This document shows positions 42,347-49,270 of a DNA stretch of 58,828 nt, piece by piece. The stretch is from Belnapia moabensis DSM 16746. Its GTDB lineage: Bacteria > Pseudomonadota > Alphaproteobacteria > Acetobacterales > Acetobacteraceae. The DNA lies in the NCBI RefSeq assembly GCF_000745835.1, contig NZ_JQKB01000035.1, positions 1 to 58,828 of the forward strand. The letters are read 5' to 3'. The notes under the pieces are model-generated. The model ran no database searches, was not told the origin of the DNA, and saw nothing but the letters and a program-made list of their open reading frames with translations. Every line of letters starts with the position of its first letter. Within the stretch, counting starts at the first letter, position 1. The position numbers were made by a program, and so were the translations under genes.

Positions 42347-42739
42347 ATGCAGCCCGGCAGCCCAAAGGAGGACCGGCAGGAGGAATGGCGGGAGGATTGC
42401 GCGCCGCGGCGCGTGCTCGGCCTGTTCACGACCAAGTGGACGAGCATGGTGCTGCACACGCTGCACGCCCGGCATGGCGGCGCGGCCCGCACCGGCGTCC
42501 TGCAGCGCAGCCTGCCCGGCATCTCGAAGAAGATGCTGATCCAGACTCTGCGGGAGATGGGGGAGAGCGGCCTCGTCACCCGCCATGTCCGGGGCACGGT
42601 GCCGCCGGCGGTGGAGTACCGGCTCTCGGCGCTGGGGCGGCGCTTCGTCGAGCCGGTGGAACTGCTCTATGCCTGGGGCCGCGCCAATGCCGAGGCGCTC
42701 GACCAACTCGGAAGCCGCCCCACCTCGCGCCGCGGCTGA
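42347..42739 (+). CDS. HxlR-family winged-helix regulator
   Basis: This 130-residue regulator has the family fold: REDCAPRRVLGLFTTKWTSMVL at the start, the recognition region RTGVLQRSLPGISKKMLIQTLREMGESGLV, and the wing with YRLSALGRR. The conserved N-terminal Cys in DCAP may sense aldehydes or electrophiles, as in HypR and YodB. AGGAGGT precedes the ATG. It is divergent from the PRISE enone reductase, which is probably its target. Confidence 0.9.
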   Translation: MQPGSPKEDRQEEWREDCAPRRVLGLFTTKWTSMVLHTLHARHGGAARTGVLQRSLPGISKKMLIQTLREMGESGLVTRHVRGTVPPAVEYRLSALGRRFVEPVELLYAWGRANAEALDQLGSRPTSRRG

Positions 42740-42834
42740 GCAACCCGGCCGCCGGCGGATCGGCCCGCCCCTTGCATGTCCTCCCCCCGATCCGCCACGC
42801 TGCGAAGCAGGGACGGCATAAGGGAGACAAGCGG

Positions 42835-44403
42835 ATGCGACACAGCGCGCGATGGGCCATCGCGGCCATGGCCCTGACCCTACCGGCGAAAGCCGCCGAC
42901 CTCACCATCGCGGTGGGCGGCGCCTTCACCTCGATGGACCCGCATTTCTTCGACCTCTCGCCCAACCACGCGCTGACCTGGCACGTCTTCGACCGCCTGG
43001 TTCACCCCGATGCCGAGCAGCGCCCATCGCCCGGCCTCGCCACCTCCTGGCGCGTGGTCGACGAGCGCACCTGGGAGTTCAAGCTGCGCGAGGGCGTCCG
43101 CTGGCAGGACGGCACGCCCTTCACCGCCGACGACGTGGTCTACACCTTCGCCCGCGCGCCGAACGTGCCGAACAGCCCGACCTCCATGGGCCAGTACATC
43201 CGCCCGGTGACGCGGCTCGAGGTGGTCGATGCCCACACCATCCGCATGCACACCGCCGAGCCCATCCCGCTCATCCCGCAGATGATGATGTCCTTCTCCA
43301 TCATCGGCCGGAAGCAGGGCGAGGGGATGAGCACCGCCGATTACAACAGCGGCAAGGCGGCGGTTGGCACCGGCCCCTACCGCCTCGTCTCGCTGGCCCT
43401 CGGCGACCGCGCCGTTTTCGCCCGCAACCCGAACTACTGGGGCCGCACCCAGCCCTGGGAGCGCGTCACCTACCGGATGATCACCAATGACAGCGCCCGC
43501 GTCGCCGCCCTGCAATCGGGCGACGTGGACGCCATCGACACGGTGCCCACGCGCGACGTCGCCCGCATCTCGCGCGACAACCGCCTCACCGTCACCTCCC
43601 GCCCCGGCCTCCGGCTGATCTACCTCTATGTCGATGCCAACCGCCCAGTCTCGCTGTTGGTCACCGACCGCGAGGGCAAGCCCATCCCCAATCCGATGCG
43701 CGACGTGCGCGTGCGCCAGGCTCTCTCCATCGCCATCAACCGCGAGGGCATCCAGCGACAGATCATGGAAGGCTACTCGAAGCCCACCGGCCAGGCCCAG
43801 CCGGAAGGCGCCATGGGCTACGACCCCTCGATCGCCGTCCCCGCCTACGAGCCCGACCGCGCCCGCCGCCTGCTGGCCGAGGCCGGCTACCCCGACGGCT
43901 TCAACATCACCCTCAGCGGCCCGAACGACCGCTACGTGAATGACGACGCCATCGCCCAGGCCATCGCCCAGATGTGGGCGCGCATCGGCGTCCGCACCCA
44001 GGTCGCCACCAGCCCGGCCAGCGTCTTCTTCACCGCCGGCGGCGTGCGCGACGAGCACAGCATCGCCCTCACCGGCTGGAGCACCTCCACCGGGGAGCCC
44101 GACACGCATCTCTCGCTGATGCTGGCGACGCCGGAGCCCGAGCGCGGCCGCGGCACCCGCCTCCGCCCCAGCCACTACAGCAACCCCTCGCTCGACCGCC
44201 TGATCGACCGTGCGCTGACGACGATCGACCAGGAAGCCCGCGAGAAGCTCTATTTCGAGGCCATCCGCATCGGCTACCAGCAGGAGCTGGCGGTCATCCC
44301 GATCCACCACCAGGTCAACATCTGGGCGATGCGCAAGGGCATCTCCTACACGCCCCAGCTCTCGGAGCAGACCCGCGCCATGGAGTTCGCCCCGGCACGC
44401 TGA
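42835..44403 (+). CDS. Peptide/nickel-type ABC transporter solute-binding protein (SBP_bac_5)
   Basis: This 522-residue periplasmic protein has a signal peptide cleaved after AKA (MRHSARWAIAAMALTLPAKA). Family motifs are DGTPFTADDVVYTF (near residue 88), GTGPYRL (near 180), the lobe-2 region RVRQALSIAINR and the C-terminal IPIHHQVNIWAMR. Members bind oligopeptides, nickel or plant-derived opines. No permease or ATPase is adjacent, so it must use a remote transporter. It is convergent with an EF-hand gene. Confidence 0.9.
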   Translation: MRHSARWAIAAMALTLPAKAADLTIAVGGAFTSMDPHFFDLSPNHALTWHVFDRLVHPDAEQRPSPGLATSWRVVDERTWEFKLREGVRWQDGTPFTADDVVYTFARAPNVPNSPTSMGQYIRPVTRLEVVDAHTIRMHTAEPIPLIPQMMMSFSIIGRKQGEGMSTADYNSGKAAVGTGPYRLVSLALGDRAVFARNPNYWGRTQPWERVTYRMITNDSARVAALQSGDVDAIDTVPTRDVARISRDNRLTVTSRPGLRLIYLYVDANRPVSLLVTDREGKPIPNPMRDVRVRQALSIAINREGIQRQIMEGYSKPTGQAQPEGAMGYDPSIAVPAYEPDRARRLLAEAGYPDGFNITLSGPNDRYVNDDAIAQAIAQMWARIGVRTQVATSPASVFFTAGGVRDEHSIALTGWSTSTGEPDTHLSLMLATPEPERGRGTRLRPSHYSNPSLDRLIDRALTTIDQEAREKLYFEAIRIGYQQELAVIPIHHQVNIWAMRKGISYTPQLSEQTRAMEFAPAR

Positions 44404-44422
44404 CGACATCCCTGGCGTCCGG

Positions 44423-44439
44423 GGAGGGCAGCGCCCTCC
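44423..44439. terminator. Hairpin between convergent genes
   Basis: GGAGGGC (44423-44429), loop AGC, GCCCTCC (44433-44439): a perfect 7-bp stem. It sits in the 42-base gap between the convergent binding-protein and EF-hand genes, so a bidirectional terminator is the simplest reading. No U-tract. Confidence 0.4.
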
Positions 44440-44445
44440 TCGGCA

Positions 44446-45261
44446 CTACTTCAGCAGGCTCAACCCGCGCAGCACCTCCAGCCCCGGCCCCGCCGCCTCG
44501 CTGTGCAACGGCCGCCCTTGGGCATTGCCCCGCGCCACGCTGAACCGCCCGCGATCCTGCGCCAGCTCCTCCGCCGAGAGCCGCCCATCCCCGTCAAAGT
44601 CGAGGCTCTCGACGGTCAGCTGCGCCGCAAGCTGCCCTGCCAGCGCGCCCGCCGCGACGGCGCCGGCCAAGTTCTCCCCGGTCACCCCCCCCTGCACCGC
44701 CACCAGCTAGGCCGCCCCGCGCGCCAGCCGCGCCAGCTCCGCCCGCGTCAGCCGCCCGTCGCCCGAGACATCCGCCTGCGCCACCACGGCGCCGAAGCAG
44801 CCGGCGGTATCGGCCCCGCCGCAGGCCGCCTCGGCATGCTCGAGCGCCGCCATCACCGCGACGCCCTCGCCATGCAGCAGCGCCACCTCCGGCGGCACCG
44901 CCTCGCAGCGATGCCAGCGGGTGAGGGGAGCCTCGCCCGGCAGCCGGTCCTCGCGCGCCTTGGCCTCGGGCTCCGCCGTCTCCAGCGCATCGCCCGCGGC
45001 GCGCAGCATCAGCCGAGGCGCCTCCGCCCCGCGCCCGGTGCCGACCAGCCAGTCCCCCTGTTGCCGCAGGACAGAGAAGCGCAGCAGCCGCCCAGCCCCC
45101 TCGCGCGGCACCCGCGCCGCGGCGCGATGGGTCAGGTGCAGCAGCGCATCCGGCCGGGCGCATTCGCCCTGGAACCAGGCGCCCTGCAAGACCTCCGGCA
45201 CCGGCTGCGCCAGGGCGAGCCCCGGCGCCAACAGGAGAAGGGCAACCAGCAAGCGCCTCAT
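44446..45261 (-). pseudogene. Secreted EF-hand protein interrupted by an in-frame TAG
   Basis: Reading from the ATG at 45261, the frame codes a signal peptide (MRRLLVALLLLAPGLALA), a roughly 120-residue domain with Cys residues, and an EF-hand DVSGDGRLTRAEL near residue 163. It stops at TAG (44709-44707). The same frame then continues without shift for 86 more codons from CTG, including a second EF-hand, DFDGDGRLSAEELAQ. EF-hands work in pairs, so the two parts belong together. A single base change from TGG (Trp) to TAG would explain it. The 184-residue first part may still be made. A sequencing error or stop readthrough cannot be excluded. It overlaps the repeat-protein stop by four bases (ATGA). 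Confidence 0.72.
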
Positions 45262-46697
45262 TGCAGCACCACCTCCCGCCCGGCGCAGAGATCCGTGCCC
45301 GGCAGGGCGACCTCCCGCCCGTCGCGGAACACCGCCACCAGATCCACCCGGCACTCGCCGGGACCGCCGGGCGGGGCGAAATCCATCGCCTCCCCGGCGC
45401 CGAGCACGGTCCGGCCGAGCCGGTCCTCGCCGCGCTTCCCGCCCGGCGGGTCGGCATAGAGCTCCACCACCGGCTGCCCGCCCGCGTTGCGCAAGCGGAT
45501 GCTGCCCGGCTGCGGCTCCTTCGCATCCTCCGCCGGCGCCGCCAGCTCATCCACCGTCCAGCCCGGCCGCAGCGCGATGGTGCCGAGCACGCAGATGTCG
45601 ATGTCCCGCCGCTCCTCCGCCGAGTTGTTGTCGAAAAGGATGCGCAGATCGGCCCGGCAGCCGCCCTCCATCGCCACCGCGCGCCGCGCGCCGGGGGCGA
45701 TCACCTCATCGCCCAGCGCATCCTCGCCCCATTCGTCGCTCTCGGCCGGGGAGAGGAAGACCCGCTCCACCGTGCGGCTGAAGCCATTGATCAGCGTCAC
45801 CCGCCGCGACCCGCCTTCGCCGGCCACCGGCGCGCCGAAGCCGACCTGCCGCTGCGCGCAGAGATCGAGCCCGCGCTGCACCTCCTCGCGGTCATTGTCG
45901 AAGACGGCGCGCAGGTCGAAGCGGCACGCCTGCCCGCGCAGCCGCAGGCGGAAATCACCCTGCGGCTCGATTGTCTCGGAGCCCAGCCGATCCGCCCCCC
46001 ACTCCTCCCGCCCGGTGGCGCGGGCATAGAGCTCGCGCAGCATCCGCCGGCCGCGGTTGCTCACCGTAACCTCCCGCACCGGCAGGCTCGGGTCGCCGAA
46101 GGCGAGGCGCGGCGTGCGGCAGATATCGTGGCGTTCGCGCACCTCCTCCTCGTCATCGGCGAAGACGGCGCGCACATCGACGCTGCACCCCGCCATGTTG
46201 CGGAGCCTCAGGCGGAAATCCTCCCCTGCGCCCACCACGTTGCTGCCGAGCCAGTCCGGGCCCCACTCCCGCGCCCGCACGGCGCGGCCGCCGGCCGGGG
46301 CGATATAGAGCTCGCGCAGGGCCTGGTCGGACTGGTTGTCGACGGTGACATCGCGCACCGGCCCGCTATCGGCGAAGGCGATGCGCCCGCCGCGGCAGAG
46401 ATCGACCCGCCGCCGCATCTCGTCGCCGCCCTCAAAGACCGCCCGCGCCTCGAACTGGCAGTCCCGGGTGCGGCCGAGCGGCACCCGCAGCGTCGCCCGC
46501 GGCGGCAGCACGGCGCTGCCGAGCCGGTCCGGCCCATCCTCCGCGCCAGGGCGGAAGACATAGAGCTCCTGCATGATGCGATCCGTGTCATTGGCGACCG
46601 CCGCCTCCCGCACCGGGACGGGGGCCGGCTGGGCGAGGACTGGCCCGGCCAAATTCGGGGCGATGGCCAGCAGGGCCGCCAGGAGCAGGCGATGCAT
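45258..46697 (-). CDS. Secreted protein with five tandem two-cysteine repeats
   Basis: This 479-residue protein has a signal peptide (MHRLLLAALLAIAPNLAGPVLA). The mature part is five copies of a module of about 82-91 residues, at roughly 29-110, 113-203, 206-289, 297-378 and 398-479. Each copy has a V-x-N start, RELY-like segment, WGxDxLG, an R-rich strand, and a Cys pair: 80/101, 171/193, 258/280, 347/369, 449/471. The spacing is 21 or 22 in every copy, so one disulfide per module in the periplasm is likely. It is translationally coupled to the EF-hand gene. I do not recognise the family; a binding or scaffold role is inference. Confidence 0.8.
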   Translation of the reverse strand: MHRLLLAALLAIAPNLAGPVLAQPAPVPVREAAVANDTDRIMQELYVFRPGAEDGPDRLGSAVLPPRATLRVPLGRTRDCQFEARAVFEGGDEMRRRVDLCRGGRIAFADSGPVRDVTVDNQSDQALRELYIAPAGGRAVRAREWGPDWLGSNVVGAGEDFRLRLRNMAGCSVDVRAVFADDEEEVRERHDICRTPRLAFGDPSLPVREVTVSNRGRRMLRELYARATGREEWGADRLGSETIEPQGDFRLRLRGQACRFDLRAVFDNDREEVQRGLDLCAQRQVGFGAPVAGEGGSRRVTLINGFSRTVERVFLSPAESDEWGEDALGDEVIAPGARRAVAMEGGCRADLRILFDNNSAEERRDIDICVLGTIALRPGWTVDELAAPAEDAKEPQPGSIRLRNAGGQPVVELYADPPGGKRGEDRLGRTVLGAGEAMDFAPPGGPGECRVDLVAVFRDGREVALPGTDLCAGREVVLQ

Positions 46698-46790
46698 CGG
46701 GACTCCGCGATCGATTCGCCCGGACAGTGCCGCCCCACCACCCCCGGTTGCAAGCCCTGCGCGGATCACGGTCAGCCGGAAGGATGCGGC

Positions 46791-47480
46791 TCAGCGCCGT
46801 TCCGCGCTCTCCTGCGCATAGCCGCGGCCGTAGCGCCGCTCCAGCCGCCGCTGCACCAGGTCCCAGAGCGTCGTCATCACTAGGTAGTAAAGCGCCGCGA
46901 CCGCGAAGAGCTCCAGCACCAGGAAGCGCTCCTGGATCAGAATCTGCGTCCGCCGCAGCAGCTCGTCGACGGAGATGACGCTGGCGACGGAGGTGGTCTT
47001 CAGCAGCCCGTTGACGCTGTTGCCGAGCGGCGGGATGACGATGCGCAGCGCCTGCGGCCAGGTCACCAGCCGGAACACCTGCCCGCGCCGGAGGCCGAGC
47101 GCCAGCGCCGCCTCCCGCTGCCCCTTCGGCACGGACAGGATGCCCGCCCGCAGGATCTCGCTCAGATACGCCGCCTCGTTGAGCGACAGCCCGAGCAGCG
47201 CCGCCTCCCAGACCGAGAAGCGCAGCCCGAAGAGCGGCAGCCCGGTATAGATGACGAGCAGCTGCACCAGCAGCGGCGTGCCGCGGAAGATCCAGCAATA
47301 GAAACCTGCCGCCCCCCGCAGCACCCGGCTGGTGGACAGCCGCATCACCGCGATGCCGAGGCCGATCACCAGCCCGCAGGCGAGCGAGGCCACGGTGAGC
47401 GCGACCGAGATCGCCGCGCCCTCCAGCAGATAGGCATTGAAGAGGTAGTCGAGGAACCCGTCCCAGCGCCAGGCTTGCAC
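46791..47480 (-). CDS. Polar amino acid ABC transporter permease
   Basis: This 229-residue inner-membrane protein belongs to the HisM/HisQ permease family. It has five hydrophobic segments and the ATPase-contact EAA-type loop EAALALGLRRGQVFRLVTWPQ. The helix-2 region FRGTPLLVQLLVIYTG is the family signature. The GTG start lies one base after the binding-protein stop (TAA). No second permease or ATPase follows; the next genes are exported proteins. It must form a homodimer or borrow an ATPase from elsewhere. Confidence 0.9.
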   Translation of the reverse strand: MQAWRWDGFLDYLFNAYLLEGAAISVALTVASLACGLVIGLGIAVMRLSTSRVLRGAAGFYCWIFRGTPLLVQLLVIYTGLPLFGLRFSVWEAALLGLSLNEAAYLSEILRAGILSVPKGQREAALALGLRRGQVFRLVTWPQALRIVIPPLGNSVNGLLKTTSVASVISVDELLRRTQILIQERFLVLELFAVAALYYLVMTTLWDLVQRRLERRYGRGYAQESAERR

Positions 47481-47481
47481 C

Positions 47482-48303
47482 TTATGCGGGACCGACTACC
47501 TCGAAGGCCCCGCCGTATTCCTTCACCCCGTACCGGTCCAGCAGCGCCTTGAGCGCCCCATCCGCCCGCATCTCCGTCAGCACACCCGCGACCGCCTCCG
47601 CCAGCGCCTTGCTGCGGAAGCCGAAATTGATCGGCGTGCCATAGAGCCCGCTGATGGCGCGGCTGAAGTCGCCGCGCTCCTCATACTCCTTGCCCGTGCT
47701 GTCGATGGAGATCGCCGCATCGAGCTGCCCGACGCGCAGCGCCTGGAAGGACACCGCGAAATTGTCGAAGGGCCGGATGGTGATCGGCCGCAGCTTCTTC
47801 TCCTCCAGCGCCTTGGCGATGTCCTGCGTCCGCCGGAACTCGAACCCACCCTGCTCCACGCCGACGGTGAGCCCCGCCATGTCCTCGATGCGGGCGATCT
47901 TCTTCGGGTTGCCACGCGGCACGCTGACGGTGATCGCTTGCTCCTCGTAGCGGACGAGGTACATCAGCTTGGCGCGTTCCTCGGTGTAGAACATGCCGGT
48001 GTTGATCATGTCCCAGCGCCGCGCCGCGAGACCCGGGATCATCGCCGCGAACTCGACGCGCACATGCTCGACGCCGAGGCAGAGCCGCTTGGCGATCTCC
48101 GCCCCCAGCTCCACCCGCATACCGACGAGCTGCCCTTGCGCATTGACGAATTGCATCGGCGGCAGGGTCGGGTTGGTCGAGAGGGTGAGCGTCCGCGCTT
48201 TCACCAGCTCGCCATCGGCCACTTTCGGCGCACAGCTTTGCCCGAAAGCGGGCAGGCTGACGGCGGCGCAGGCGGCACCCAGCAGGGAACGGCGAAGCAT
48301 CAT
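47482..48303 (-). CDS. Amino-acid-type periplasmic binding protein
   Basis: This 273-residue binding protein of SBP family 3 has a signal MMLRRSLLGAACAAVSLPAFG. Family motifs: LSTNPTLPPMQFVNAQGQLVGM with VELGAEIAKRL, and the segment MAGLTVGVEQGG linking the lobes. It delivers an amino acid to the adjacent permease. Its position between a DapA-family lyase and the permease, with a hydroxyproline-dehydrogenase-like gene divergent, suggests hydroxyproline or a related imino acid as ligand; this is inference. Confidence 0.9.
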   Translation of the reverse strand: MMLRRSLLGAACAAVSLPAFGQSCAPKVADGELVKARTLTLSTNPTLPPMQFVNAQGQLVGMRVELGAEIAKRLCLGVEHVRVEFAAMIPGLAARRWDMINTGMFYTEERAKLMYLVRYEEQAITVSVPRGNPKKIARIEDMAGLTVGVEQGGFEFRRTQDIAKALEEKKLRPITIRPFDNFAVSFQALRVGQLDAAISIDSTGKEYEERGDFSRAISGLYGTPINFGFRSKALAEAVAGVLTEMRADGALKALLDRYGVKEYGGAFEVVGPA

Positions 48304-48311
48304 CTATCTCC

Positions 48312-49220
48312 TCACTCGGCCGCCGCGCGGGCGTCCGCAATCGCGCCCATCGCTTGCAAGACCGAGGCCAGCGCCGGCACATCCCGCTCCGGCAGCGGCA
48401 GGCGCGGCGGCCGAGGGTCGCCCATCTCCATCCCCATCAGCCCGAACCCCGCCTTGGTGCCGGAGACGTAGCGCGGCCCGCCCACCCAGGGCAGCAGCGG
48501 CGCCAGTTTTCTGTAGAGCGGCAGCGCCTTCTCCCGGTTGGCTTCAAAGGCAGCGGCCGCGAACATGTCCCGCGACAGCCGCGGCACCAGGTTGCTGCAC
48601 ACCGCCACCCAGCCGATCGCGCCGAGCCAGGCGCTCTCATACCCAAGCACGCCCGCGAACACCTCCATCCGGTCGCCGCAGAGCGCGATGATGTCGCGCA
48701 CCCGCGTCGCCTCGAGCGTGCTCTCCTTGACGTATTTGCAGTTGGGGATGGTCGAGAGCCGCGCCAGCGTTGCCGGCAGCAGGTCGACATTCGCCGTCGC
48801 CGGGTTGTTGTAGACCATGATCGGGATGCCGATCGCATCCGCCACCGTCTTGTAGTGATGGAACAGCTCGTCCTCTGTCGGCACGGCGTAGAAGGGCGGG
48901 ATGATCATCACCCCATCCGCGCCAAGCGCCTCCGCCTCGCGGCTCAGCGCGACGACTTCCCGCGTATCCTCCGCCCCCGTGCCCATCAGCACCGGCACGC
49001 GCCCGGCGGCGGTCTTCACCACCGTCTCGGTGATCGCCGTCCGTTCCTCGCGGCTGACGCTCAGGAACTCCCCCGTCGAGCCGAGCGGGATCAGCCCGTC
49101 GATCCCCTCCGCGATCTGGAACTCCACCAGCCGCTCCAGCGCCTGGAGATCGACGGCGGCGCCATCCGCGGTGAAGGGGGTGATGAGGACGGTATAGGTC
49201 CCGCGGAACGTCCCGGCCAT
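48312..49220 (-). CDS. DapA-family lyase, candidate hydroxyproline-pathway deaminase
   Basis: This 302-residue (beta/alpha)8 enzyme belongs to the dihydrodipicolinate synthase/N-acetylneuraminate lyase family. The substrate loop PLGSTGEF, the Tyr in VYNNP, and the Schiff-base Lys in YVKESTLEA are all present. True DapA is possible. However, the position next to an amino acid transporter and divergent from a D-hydroxyproline-dehydrogenase-like gene fits 1-pyrroline-4-hydroxy-2-carboxylate deaminase, a member of the same family. It starts the minus-strand operon. Confidence 0.87.
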   Translation of the reverse strand: MAGTFRGTYTVLITPFTADGAAVDLQALERLVEFQIAEGIDGLIPLGSTGEFLSVSREERTAITETVVKTAAGRVPVLMGTGAEDTREVVALSREAEALGADGVMIIPPFYAVPTEDELFHHYKTVADAIGIPIMVYNNPATANVDLLPATLARLSTIPNCKYVKESTLEATRVRDIIALCGDRMEVFAGVLGYESAWLGAIGWVAVCSNLVPRLSRDMFAAAAFEANREKALPLYRKLAPLLPWVGGPRYVSGTKAGFGLMGMEMGDPRPPRLPLPERDVPALASVLQAMGAIADARAAAE

Positions 49221-49270
49221 GCTGCTTGCCCCTTCGGTCCTGCATGCGATGATGCCGGACTGAACAGGAA

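Noticed and set aside
42880-44409. A 509-residue open frame antisense to the peptide-type binding protein
   Set aside because: The sense strand has a signal peptide and SBP_bac_5 motifs; the antisense product is Gly/Ala/Asp-rich shadow.
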